Shown here in pieces: positions 1-7,036 of a stretch of 7,864 nt of DNA. The DNA lies in assembly GCA_900550965.1 (NCBI GenBank), contig URUC01000088.1, positions 1 to 7,864 on the forward strand. The letters are read 5' to 3'. The position numbers were made by a program, and so were the translations under genes. The DNA is from an uncultured Collinsella sp. GTDB lineage: Bacteria; Actinomycetota; Coriobacteriia; Coriobacteriales; Coriobacteriaceae. Position 1 is the first letter of the stretch; every line of letters begins with the position of its first letter. The notes beneath the pieces are model-generated. The model saw nothing but the letters and a program-made list of their open reading frames with translations. It made no database searches and was not told the origin of the DNA.

Positions 1-1185
1 GGAGGGCGTTCCGGCGCGCCTGCCAAACCTCAACGCAATACCGTCGCGCACTCTAAGTCTGTCGGGTATGCTCGACAGACCAGTCGTCCGGTCGTCGGCT
101 CGCAGCTCGGTAATCGTCCGGCCGCAAAAAAGTCCTCGCGTCCCTCGATGACGTCAAAGCCTGTTATGGGCGCCAAGCCTGCCCGTCCCATGGCGGCTCC
201 CAAGCCCTCGACGGGAACTAAAGCGGCGCGTCCAGGTCGCACGCTGGGCGCATCGAAACCGCGCTCGCTGACATCGGTGCCGGCTACCGCCAAGAAGCCT
301 TCGAGTAAAAAAGGTTTCAACCCGTTATCTTCACTTGGAGCGATGGCAAATAAAACATCAGACGCCGCTTCTGTCGTTACAGGCAAAGGCAAAATCGTGG
401 GCGGCGTTCTGGCCGTCTTGGCCGTGCTCGTCGTCGTTGCCATCGTGGTGATCAACTCTGGACTGTTTACTGCCACTGATATTCAGATTCAAGGCAGCGA
501 GCATGTGACGAAGCACGATGCTATCCAGCTGATCGACTTGCCCGAGGGAACGTCGCTTTTTAACGTCGATCCCGACCAGATTACCGAGGATCTCAAGCAG
601 AACCCGTGGGTTTCGGGCGTGGATGTCCAGCGCCAGTTTCCCCATACGCTTATCATCACGCCGACGGAGCGTAAAGTTATCGCCATTGCGTATATCAGCT
701 CCGACGACCTTGCCTGGGCTATCGGAGACGATGACACCTGGATCGCCCCGCTGTCGACGTCGGTCGAAGTGGACGACCAGGGCAACGTCATCACGACAGG
801 GCAGGGCTCAAATACCTTGACCGGAATCGATGCCGCGCTGGCGCTCGCCAAGCATTATGGCGCGGTGTTGTTGACTGATGTCTCGGCGGATGTCGCTCCG
901 GTTTCCGGCCAGGCGGTGAACTCCAAAGCCGTTAAGGCCGGTCAGGATTATGTGCGTGGTTTTTCGAGCGAGTTCTTGGGACAAGTCAAGGATATTTCCA
1001 CGCCTTCGGTCGAAGCCATCTCGGCAAACCTCAATAACGGCATTGAGGTGTTGCTGGGCGATTCGGGCGATATCGCCAAGAAGGAACGCGTAGTCACCAA
1101 GTTGCTTTCGCAGGTAGAGGGCGTAACGTATATCAATGTGCGCTCTCCGGGCAACTACACATTTAGGAATGCTCCGACCTCGTAG
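1..1185 (+). CDS. ftsQ: Cell-division protein FtsQ/DivIB, 5'-truncated by the window edge
   Basis: FtsQ/DivIB is a bitopic membrane protein of the divisome; with FtsB and FtsL it helps control septal wall synthesis. The frame is open from base 1, so the real start lies upstream. The first ATG (148) has no Shine-Dalgarno and the codons before it read on in the same Pro/Ala/Lys/Arg-rich style, so it is probably internal. In order: a basic, low-complexity cytoplasmic tail of at least 130 residues with Lys-Pro and Arg-Pro motifs; one hydrophobic Gly/Val/Leu/Ala segment (about 397-465); a POTRA domain (about 475-681) with the family marks IQIQGSEHVT, SLFNVD, NPWVSGVDVQRQFP and ITPTERK; then the beta-rich region, ending near VTYINVRSPGNYTF and the TAG stop. 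Membrane layout and POTRA motifs make the family call secure. The tail is long for the family. ftsZ follows in the usual order, about 200 bases downstream. Confidence 0.93.
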   Translation, partial: GGRSGAPAKPQRNTVAHSKSVGYARQTSRPVVGSQLGNRPAAKKSSRPSMTSKPVMGAKPARPMAAPKPSTGTKAARPGRTLGASKPRSLTSVPATAKKPSSKKGFNPLSSLGAMANKTSDAASVVTGKGKIVGGVLAVLAVLVVVAIVVINSGLFTATDIQIQGSEHVTKHDAIQLIDLPEGTSLFNVDPDQITEDLKQNPWVSGVDVQRQFPHTLIITPTERKVIAIAYISSDDLAWAIGDDDTWIAPLSTSVEVDDQGNVITTGQGSNTLTGIDAALALAKHYGAVLLTDVSADVAPVSGQAVNSKAVKAGQDYVRGFSSEFLGQVKDISTPSVEAISANLNNGIEVLLGDSGDIAKKERVVTKLLSQVEGVTYINVRSPGNYTFRNAPTS

Positions 1186-1249
1186 CGCTGGTTGATGCTT
1201 TGTTGAGGGGCCATACCACGCCGTTTATCTGGTTTGTTTGGTTTTCACG

Positions 1250-1291
1250 GTCAATTATTTGACTGATACGTTCATAATGTGCAAACATAAT
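1250..1291 (+). promoter_or_regulatory. AT-rich promoter-like region ahead of ftsZ
   Basis: The first half of the ftsQ-ftsZ gap is much more AT-rich than its surroundings. It holds an inverted repeat GTCAA-TTAT-TTGAC (1250-1263) and two copies of CATAAT (1273-1278 and 1286-1291), each a good match to a -10 hexamer. No -35 sits at ideal distance: TTGACT (1259-1264) is 21 bases before the second CATAAT and only 8 before the first. ftsZ often has its own promoters upstream in this gap, so some promoter here is expected. The exact elements are uncertain. Confidence 0.4.
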
Positions 1292-1316
1292 ACGGTTTAC
1301 CTTTGCATTTACTTTC

Positions 1317-1328
1317 AACCTGAAGGTT
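1317..1328 (+). repeat. 12-bp palindrome AACCT-GA-AGGTT in ftsZ leader
   Basis: This is a perfect inverted repeat with 5-base arms and a 2-base centre. It may be an operator, or it may form a small RNA hairpin (AACC-TGAA-GGTT). Its right half, AAGGTTA (1323-1329), can instead pair with TAACCTT (1362-1368) just before the ftsZ ribosome site, so the two structures exclude each other. The function is unknown. Confidence 0.4.
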
Positions 1329-1339
1329 AATGTGCGCAG

Positions 1340-1349
1340 GGGTCGACCC
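1340..1349 (+). repeat. 10-bp palindrome GGGTCGACCC in ftsZ leader
   Basis: This is a perfect GC-rich palindrome with no spacer, lying between the 1317-1328 palindrome and the ftsZ ribosome site. It would sit in the loop of the longer AAGGTTA/TAACCTT pairing. It could be a protein-binding site or part of leader RNA structure; the sequence does not decide which. Confidence 0.35.
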
Positions 1350-1373
1350 ATGCTATGGCTATAACCTTTGTTC

Positions 1374-1378
1374 GGAGG
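1374..1378 (+). promoter_or_regulatory. ftsZ ribosome binding site (GGAGG)
   Basis: GGAGG stands 6 bases before the ATG at 1385. This fixes the ftsZ start there rather than at the in-frame ATG at 1355, which would lie upstream of this site and add ten residues absent from typical FtsZ. Confidence 0.85.
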
Positions 1379-1384
1379 ACCGAC

Positions 1385-2539
1385 ATGCACGAGACAGAGA
1401 TCAACAACTACCTTGCCGTCATTAAGGTGGTCGGCGTCGGCGGCGGCGGTACCAACGCGGTCAATCGAATGATCGAAGAGGGCATCCGCGGCGTCGAGTT
1501 TGTTGCCATCAACACCGATGCTCAGGCACTCGCGATCTCTGATGCCGATATCAAGGTGCACATCGGCACCGACCTTACCCGCGGCCTGGGCGCCGGCGCC
1601 AATCCCGAGGTTGGCCGCAAGGCTGCCGATGAGTCCCGCGACGACATCGCCGAGGCGCTCGCTGGCGCCGACATGGTGTTTATCACCTGCGGCGAGGGCG
1701 GCGGCACCGGTACCGGCGCTGCTCCCATCGTTGCCGATATCGCGATGAACGAGGTCGGCGCACTGACCGTCGCCGTCGTGACCAAGCCCTTCACCTTCGA
1801 GGGCCGCAAGCGTAAGAAGAGCGCCGAGGAGGGCATCAAGACCCTCTCCGATTGCGTCGACACCATGATCGTCATTCCTAACGATAAGCTGCTCGACATC
1901 GCCGAGAAGAAGACCACCATGCTCGAGGCCTTCGCGATTGCCGATGGCGTCCTTTCCCAGGGCACCCAGGGCATCACCGACCTCATCACCGTCCCCGGTA
2001 TCATCAACCTGGACTTCGCCGATGTTAAGACCATCATGAAGCAGGCCGGTACCGCCATGATGGGTATCGGTACCTCTTCTGGGGATACTCGTGCCGTCGA
2101 CGCTGCCCAGCAGGCCATCTCCAGCCCGCTGCTCGAGAGCTCCATCGATGGTGCCACGCGCGTGCTGCTCTCCATCGCCGGTTCCAAGGACCTGGGCATC
2201 CAGGAGATCAGCGACGCCGCCGACGTTGTCGCCAACGCCGTCGACCCCGAGGCCAACATCATCTTCGGTACCGTTGTCGACGAGTCCCTGGGCGATCAGG
2301 TGCGTATCACCGTCATCGCTACGGGCTTCTCCGACTCCAACGTCAACCGTCAGGATGAGCTCTTTGCTGCTCAGCAGTCTCAGAGCAAGGCCGCTGCCTC
2401 CGCTGAGCCGCAGCGCACCGCTCCGGCTGCCAGCCCGGCTCAGGCCGCTCCGACCCGCAACGTCGGTGGTACCGAGCTGCCCAACTTTGGCAACGACCAG
2501 TTCGAGCTTCCCGACTTCCTGAAGCGCGGTAGCTTCTAG
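1385..2539 (+). CDS. ftsZ: Cell-division GTPase FtsZ
   Basis: FtsZ is the tubulin-like GTPase that polymerises into the cytokinetic ring at midcell and recruits the divisome. The protein is 384 residues, a normal length. Visible marks: the N-terminal nucleotide-binding GVGGGGTNAVNRM (about 17-29); NTD at 43-45; the tubulin signature GEGGGTGTGAAP (103-114); the T7 catalytic loop NLDFADVKTI (208-217), whose acidic residues complete the GTPase site of the neighbouring subunit; an Ala/Pro/Gln/Ser-rich flexible linker (about 325-372); and the conserved C-terminal peptide ELPDFLKRGSF (374-384), which binds membrane anchors such as FtsA or SepF. Start chosen by the GGAGG 6 bases upstream. Codon use is strongly biased to C-ending codons, as expected for an abundant protein. 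It follows ftsQ and ends at a strong terminator, so it closes this transcription unit. Confidence 0.98.
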   Translation: MHETEINNYLAVIKVVGVGGGGTNAVNRMIEEGIRGVEFVAINTDAQALAISDADIKVHIGTDLTRGLGAGANPEVGRKAADESRDDIAEALAGADMVFITCGEGGGTGTGAAPIVADIAMNEVGALTVAVVTKPFTFEGRKRKKSAEEGIKTLSDCVDTMIVIPNDKLLDIAEKKTTMLEAFAIADGVLSQGTQGITDLITVPGIINLDFADVKTIMKQAGTAMMGIGTSSGDTRAVDAAQQAISSPLLESSIDGATRVLLSIAGSKDLGIQEISDAADVVANAVDPEANIIFGTVVDESLGDQVRITVIATGFSDSNVNRQDELFAAQQSQSKAAASAEPQRTAPAASPAQAAPTRNVGGTELPNFGNDQFELPDFLKRGSF

Positions 2540-2561
2540 TTCGTTTTTCTCAACGACCTGC

Positions 2562-2598
2562 ACGGGGTGTGTCCATTTGGATGCACCCCGTTTTGTTT
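2562..2598 (+). terminator. Intrinsic terminator after ftsZ
   Basis: A 12-bp stem pairs 2563-2574 with 2579-2590 across the four-base loop ATTT. It contains two G-T wobbles and ends in a CGGGG/CCCCG base. A T-rich tail, TTTTGTTT (2591-2598), follows at once. The site begins 22 bases after the ftsZ stop and is a textbook rho-independent terminator. It separates ftsZ from the pgeF-pst unit. Confidence 0.92.
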
Positions 2599-2599
2599 C

Positions 2600-2613
2600 T
2601 CGTTTGTAAACGA
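2600..2613 (+). repeat. 14-bp palindrome TCGTTT-GT-AAACGA
   Basis: This is a perfect inverted repeat with 6-base arms and a GT centre, lying directly behind the ftsZ terminator tail and about 137 bases before pgeF. It is AT-rich enough to be a DNA operator. It could equally be a chance extension of the terminator region. No regulator can be named. Confidence 0.35.
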
Positions 2614-2628
2614 AAGCCTCCAATCTCC

Positions 2629-2650
2629 TTACGTTCCCTTTACGTTTGGT
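2629..2650 (+). promoter_or_regulatory. Candidate Pho-box-like direct repeat upstream of pgeF-pst
   Basis: TTACGTT occurs at 2629-2635 and again at 2640-2646, giving an exact 11-base period. Seen one register later, the units begin GTTCCCT (2633) and GTTTGGT (2644). PhoB/PhoP-type regulators bind direct repeats with 11-base spacing; the streptomycete unit is GTTCACC plus four bases. The first unit matches five of those seven positions, the second only three. Position ahead of a pst operon fits phosphate control. However, the pair ends about 43 bases before the best -10, further than in classical Pho promoters, and only two units are visible. Confidence 0.4.
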
Positions 2651-2667
2651 CCCTACCGCTGCGGGTA

Positions 2668-2698
2668 TCCTTTTAAGGAAGTATGACAGCCGTATAAA
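2668..2698 (+). promoter_or_regulatory. Putative promoter for pgeF-pst operon
   Basis: TATAAA at 2693-2698 is a good -10 hexamer; a transcript would start near 2705, about 45 bases before pgeF. No good -35 lies 16-18 bases upstream (TTTTAA at 2671-2676 is poor), which would suit an activator-dependent promoter. The upstream side carries a perfect palindrome TCCTT-TT-AAGGA (2668-2679). TATGACAG (2682-2689) is the exact reverse complement of the enterobacterial Pho-box half CTGTCATA, possibly by chance. A promoter is needed here, because a terminator lies just upstream. Confidence 0.45.
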
Positions 2699-2707
2699 CG
2701 CGGACTG

Positions 2708-2722
2708 CGCGGCGACGCCGCG
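2708..2722 (+). other. GC-rich leader hairpin before pgeF
   Basis: CGCGGC (2708-2713) pairs fully with GCCGCG (2717-2722) across a three-base loop. It lies within the predicted 5' leader and ends 14 bases before the AGGAGG ribosome site, leaving that site free. No T-run follows, so it is not a terminator. It may stabilise the 5' end of the mRNA. Confidence 0.4.
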
Positions 2723-2749
2723 GTACTTGTGTTATTAGGAGGCTTTAGT

Positions 2750-3550
2750 ATGGCAGCACGTGCGGACAACGTTTCGCGTGTCGACCATGATGGAGTTACG
2801 TTGGTGGAGGGCGCGACATCCGATGTCCGCTTTGCCTTTACCGAGCGCACCGGTGGCGTTTCTGAAGATGCGTACTCCTCGCTCAACCTGGGCTCGCATG
2901 TAGGCGATGACCCCTTTGCTGTTCAAGAAAATCGTCGTCGAGCGCTCGAAGCTATGGGCGCCACTGAGTGCGAGCATAATCTGCTCGTGCCCAATCAGGT
3001 ACATGGTGACCATATCGTTACGGTGACTTCGAACGGCGCCGACGATCTTGAGGCTGTTCGCGAGCAGATTGCCGAGGGCTGCGATGCCATCGTCTGTACG
3101 GCCCATGACGTGCCCGTGCTGCTCTGCTTTGCCGACTGCGCTCCCGTGGTGCTGGTGGCCCCTGGCGGATTTGCCGTGGTGCACTCCGGTTGGAAGGGCA
3201 CGATTGCACGTATTTCTGCCAAGGCGTGCCAGGCGCTTTGCGATGCTGCCGGCTGCGATGCGAGCGACGTTTCCGCCTATATCGGCCCCCATATCTTGGC
3301 TGACGAATATGAGGTATCCCAGGAACTCATGGATCGCTTTGCCGTCGAGTTCTCTTGCATCGATGCGAGTGCCTCTCGCATGCTCGATCTTTCCGCTGCC
3401 ATTTGTGAGGCGCTGGTAGATGCCGGTGTGGACGCGGATAATATCGTGGATACCCAGCTTTCGACTGTGCGTCAGAACGACCGCTTTTATTCCTACCGTA
3501 ACGAGGACGGCACCTGTGGGCGCCATGCTGCGATCGGCGTGATGCTATGA
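2750..3550 (+). CDS. pgeF: Peptidoglycan editing factor PgeF (YfiH/YlmD, laccase-domain family)
   Basis: This is a 266-residue cytosolic protein of the YfiH/YlmD/LACC1 family, formerly labelled polyphenol oxidase. In E. coli, PgeF limits wrong L-Ser incorporation in the peptidoglycan stem; members of the family, including human LACC1 (FAMIN), also act on purine nucleosides, partly by phosphorolysis. Family marks: FTERTGGVS (30-38), NQVHG (82-86), FADCAPV (127-133), VVHSGWKGT (143-151), YIGPHI (177-182) and the C-terminal RFYSYRNEDGTCGRHAA (245-261). H85, C130 and H145 form the His-Cys-His zinc/catalytic set. The ATG at 2750 has AGGAGG 7 bases upstream, so it is preferred to the in-frame GTG at 2729. 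It overlaps pstS by ATGA, so the two are probably cotranscribed and coupled. It is rich in cysteine (11 residues). Family is sure; which reaction dominates here is not. Confidence 0.93.
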   Translation: MAARADNVSRVDHDGVTLVEGATSDVRFAFTERTGGVSEDAYSSLNLGSHVGDDPFAVQENRRRALEAMGATECEHNLLVPNQVHGDHIVTVTSNGADDLEAVREQIAEGCDAIVCTAHDVPVLLCFADCAPVVLVAPGGFAVVHSGWKGTIARISAKACQALCDAAGCDASDVSAYIGPHILADEYEVSQELMDRFAVEFSCIDASASRMLDLSAAICEALVDAGVDADNIVDTQLSTVRQNDRFYSYRNEDGTCGRHAAIGVML

Positions 3551-4383
3551 GAAAGATCGTATCGGTCCTGAGCGCCGCTGTGCTTACGCTTACGCTGTGC
3601 GCCTGTTCTTCGGGATCTTCTACCTCTTCCATTACCGTGGCCGGCTCCACGACCTGCCTTCCTATCGCCGAAATTGCGGCAGAGGGCTTTAAGGAGGAGA
3701 CCGGCATCGACGTGCTCGTTTCCGGTTTGGGCTCTTCCGCTGGCATCGAAGCCGTCAGCGCTGGCACGGCCGATATCGCCAGCTCCTCCCGTGGACTCAA
3801 TGCCGACGAACAGGATCTGGGCCTGACTCCCATCGTCATTGCCCACGACGGTATCGCGGTCATCGTGAACGAAGACAACCCCGTCGATAACCTCTCGACC
3901 GAGCAGCTCCGCGATATCTATGCCGGCAAGATCACCAACTGGAAAGAAGTCGGTGGCGAGGACCTGAGGATTCAGGTTATCAACCGAGATGAGGCGTCTG
4001 GCACGCGTGAAGCCTTCCGCACCATCGTGATGGACGGCACCCCGTTCGATCGCCGCTCCGCCGTTCTTTCGGGCACGGGCCAGGTGCGCGACGTGGTATC
4101 TCGTTCGCGCGGGGCTATCGGCTACATTTCGCTGGGCTTCGTCGATAGCCTCAACGCCAAGACCTCGGTCAAGGCCGTCTCGGTCAATCATGTTGAGGCG
4201 TCCGAGAAGACGGTCGCGAGTGGCGGCTATCCCATCTCGCGCGACCTTTACTTCTTTGTGAAGGGTGCGCCTTCGCAGCAGGCGCAGGATTACATCGACT
4301 ACGTGACGTCCGAAAAGATGGACAAGCAGATTCGCGAGGCGGGCTTTATTCCCGTCACCAACGACGAGAAGGGGAGTGAGTAG
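3547..4383 (+). CDS. pstS: Phosphate-binding lipoprotein PstS of the Pst ABC transporter
   Basis: PstS is the extracellular lipoprotein that binds inorganic phosphate and delivers it to PstCA. The protein has 278 residues. It starts with a lipoprotein signal peptide: MRK, a hydrophobic core (4-17) and the lipobox LCAC with the lipidated cysteine at 20; Cys at position -2 is unusual but acceptable. A short Ser-rich linker follows. Phosphate-contact regions are visible: AGSTTCLP (32-39), ASSSRG (78-83), AHDGIAVIVN (99-108) and NRDEASGTREAF (146-157), which carries the Arg-x-Asp-x-Ser-Gly-Thr group. It belongs to the short PstS type common in Gram-positives. The ATG overlaps the pgeF stop by four bases (ATGA), and no clear Shine-Dalgarno precedes it, so translation probably depends on ribosomes ending pgeF. 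pstC follows after one base. Confidence 0.95.
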   Translation: MRKIVSVLSAAVLTLTLCACSSGSSTSSITVAGSTTCLPIAEIAAEGFKEETGIDVLVSGLGSSAGIEAVSAGTADIASSSRGLNADEQDLGLTPIVIAHDGIAVIVNEDNPVDNLSTEQLRDIYAGKITNWKEVGGEDLRIQVINRDEASGTREAFRTIVMDGTPFDRRSAVLSGTGQVRDVVSRSRGAIGYISLGFVDSLNAKTSVKAVSVNHVEASEKTVASGGYPISRDLYFFVKGAPSQQAQDYIDYVTSEKMDKQIREAGFIPVTNDEKGSE

Positions 4384-4384
4384 C

Positions 4385-5311
4385 ATGGAAGCACAGGAAA
4401 ACTCCCAGACTGAGCAGAATGCTCAGGCGCCCAAGAAGCGCGAGCTGGCGCTCGTATCGCGCAGCACCTATATCAAGGAGAAGGCGCTGCAGTGGATTTT
4501 CTTTGCCTGCGCGTTCTTGGCGGTTGTTACCGTCATCCTGATTTTTGTCTTTACCACGTACTCGGCGCTGCCCGTCTTTACCGACATCGGTCTGGCGGAC
4601 TTCTTTAGCTTTACGTGGGCGCCCTCTGAGGGCCACTACGGCATCGTGTCGCTGCTTGCCGGCTCGGGTCTGGTGACCGTCGGTGCGCTCGCCATGGGTG
4701 TGCCCCTAGGCGTGGGCACGGCCGTGTATCTGGTCGAGATCGCCAGCAAGCGCGTGCGCAAGCTCATCAGCCCTGCCGTTGACCTGTTGGCCGGCATCCC
4801 TTCTATCATCTATGGCTTCTTTGGCATGATCATCATCCGTCCGTTTATCGCGCAACTGACCGGTGGTCTTGGTTTTGGTGCGCTGACGGCGTGGTTCGTG
4901 CTTGCCATCATGATCGTCCCTACCATCACCACGCTCACCATCGATGCCCTCAATTCCATTCCCATGGGTATTCGCGAGGCATCGTATGCCATGGGTGCTA
5001 CTAAGTGGCAGACCATCTATAAGGTCGTGCTACCTGCCGCTAAGCTGGGTATCGTGGATGCCATCGTGCTGGGTATGGGCCGTGCCATCGGCGAGACCAT
5101 GGCCGTGCTCATGGTCGTGGGTAACGCCCCGGTTATTCCCGACAGCATTGCGAGCCCCATCTCGACGCTCACGAGCCAGATCGCGCTCGACATGAGCTAT
5201 TCCTCGGGTCTGCACCGCTCGGCGCTGTTCGGCATGGGCGTGGTCCTGTTTATCATCTCCGCCACGCTGGTGGGCATCGTCCGTCTGATTTCCAAGAAGA
5301 AGAGGGGGTAG
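4385..5311 (+). CDS. pstC: Phosphate ABC transporter permease PstC
   Basis: PstC and PstA form the membrane channel of the high-affinity phosphate importer. The protein has 308 residues: a polar N-terminus of about 35 residues, then six hydrophobic segments at roughly 36-58, 90-117, 131-153, 165-186, 222-247 and 280-302. PstC marks include FTWAPSEGHYGI (76-87), AGIPSIIYGFFGM (136-148) and the EAA coupling loop REASYAMGATKWQ continuing to KVVLPAA (197-219), which docks on the PstB ATPase. The ATG at 4385, one base past the pstS stop, has GGGGAG 8 bases upstream inside the end of pstS. A GTG at 4376 is an alternative giving three more residues but is placed on that same Shine-Dalgarno. pstA starts three bases downstream. 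Confidence 0.96.
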   Translation: MEAQENSQTEQNAQAPKKRELALVSRSTYIKEKALQWIFFACAFLAVVTVILIFVFTTYSALPVFTDIGLADFFSFTWAPSEGHYGIVSLLAGSGLVTVGALAMGVPLGVGTAVYLVEIASKRVRKLISPAVDLLAGIPSIIYGFFGMIIIRPFIAQLTGGLGFGALTAWFVLAIMIVPTITTLTIDALNSIPMGIREASYAMGATKWQTIYKVVLPAAKLGIVDAIVLGMGRAIGETMAVLMVVGNAPVIPDSIASPISTLTSQIALDMSYSSGLHRSALFGMGVVLFIISATLVGIVRLISKKKRG

Positions 5312-5314
5312 GCT

Positions 5315-6220
5315 ATGTCCGATTCCGTTGACACGACGGTCGATACGACCTCGTCGCGCGAGCGCATCAAGCGTGCCCTTTCCCATGGCAAGAAGGGCCG
5401 CATCAACAAGGACCTGTCCAACAAGATCATGCTTGGCGTGTTCCGTGCCGCGGCATACATCACCACGCTGGTGCTTGTCGCTATCATTGCCTATGTGGTC
5501 ATTAACGGCCTGCCGCATATCTCGCTCGACTTTATCTTCGGTTGGCCCCAGGGCGTCAACGCCGAGGGCGGAATTTGGCCCACGATCGTCTCGACCGTCT
5601 ATGTGACGGCGCTCGCCATGCTTATCTGCACGCCGATTGCTGTGCTGGCAGCCGTCTATCTGGCCGAGTACGCCAAGCAGGGCAAGGTCGTCGAGCTCAT
5701 TCGCTACGCTGCTGACGCTTTGGCCTCGGTGCCCTCCATCGTTATGGGCCTGTTTGGCTACGCCTTGTTTGTCGAGGCTATGGGTCTGGGCCTTTCGATG
5801 GTCTCGGCCGCTCTGGCGCTTGCGCTCTTGATGCTTCCCATCGTCATGCGCACCACCGAAGAGGCCATTCGCGCCGTTCCGCGCTATATCCGTTGGGGCG
5901 CGTATGGCCTGGGCGCCACCAAGTGGCAGGTTGTCTCCAAGATCGTGCTTCCTTCTGCCTTTGGCCGTATTGCCACGGGCATTGTCCTTGCCATCGGCCG
6001 TGCCATTGGCGAGACCGCCGTGGTGCTCTACACCATGGGCCAGGCCATCAATCTACCTATCTCGCCGCTCGATTCCGGCCGCCCCATGACCGTTCACCTG
6101 TACCTGCTTGCCAACGACGGCATCAACATGAACGCAGCCTACGGCACCGCGCTCTTGCTGATGGTGATCATTCTGGCCTTCAACCTGTTTGCGCGCTTCC
6201 TGTCGCGCAAGCGTCGCTAG
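5315..6220 (+). CDS. pstA: Phosphate ABC transporter permease PstA
   Basis: PstA is the second channel subunit of the phosphate importer, pairing with PstC. The protein has 301 residues, with a charged N-terminus of about 40 residues and then six hydrophobic segments near 41-64, 90-118, 135-155, 158-178, 215-240 and 276-297. Marks: GGIWPTIVSTVYVT (85-98, PstA type), SVPSIVMGLFGY (138-149) and the EAA loop YGLGATKWQVVSKIVLPSA (197-215), a clear paralogue of the PstC loop. A cytoplasmic basic end (SRKRR) follows the last membrane segment. AGAGGGGG at the end of pstC lies 6 bases before the ATG. The PstC-like fold could be confused with PstC itself, but gene order and the GGIWPTI motif favour PstA. 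Confidence 0.95.
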   Translation: MSDSVDTTVDTTSSRERIKRALSHGKKGRINKDLSNKIMLGVFRAAAYITTLVLVAIIAYVVINGLPHISLDFIFGWPQGVNAEGGIWPTIVSTVYVTALAMLICTPIAVLAAVYLAEYAKQGKVVELIRYAADALASVPSIVMGLFGYALFVEAMGLGLSMVSAALALALLMLPIVMRTTEEAIRAVPRYIRWGAYGLGATKWQVVSKIVLPSAFGRIATGIVLAIGRAIGETAVVLYTMGQAINLPISPLDSGRPMTVHLYLLANDGINMNAAYGTALLLMVIILAFNLFARFLSRKRR

Positions 6221-6232
6221 TTAAGGAGTCCC

Positions 6233-7034
<802 letters not shown>

Positions 7035-7036
<2 letters not shown>

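Noticed and set aside
148..150. ATG as the start of ftsQ
   Set aside because: There is no Shine-Dalgarno before it, and the 49 codons upstream in the window are open with the same Pro/Ala/Lys/Arg-rich composition, so translation almost surely begins further upstream.
1355..1384. Ten-residue N-terminal extension of FtsZ from the upstream in-frame ATG
   Set aside because: The GGAGG ribosome site (1374-1378) lies inside this extension and points to 1385; FtsZ normally starts a few residues before the first strand of the GTPase domain.
1163..2623. Long open frame of 486 codons on the minus strand opposite ftsZ
   Set aside because: It is a shadow of ftsZ: biased GC-rich codons leave the antisense frame free of stops. 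The translation is low in complexity, lacks recognisable domains, and runs through the ftsZ terminator and leader.
2729..2749. GTG at 2729 as the start of pgeF
   Set aside because: The AGGAGG at 2737-2742 would lie inside the coding region, while the ATG at 2750 is at ideal distance from it.
3493..4386. Minus-strand open frame opposite pstS, and a similar one opposite pgeF (2735-3526)
   Set aside because: Both lie wholly over well-supported genes, have His/Arg/Gly-rich noise-like translations and no ribosome site or neighbours that would support expression.
5900..6000. Repeat between pstC and pstA (near-identical GATKWQ regions)
   Set aside because: This is the shared EAA coupling loop of two paralogous permeases, expected from the family and not a recent duplication.
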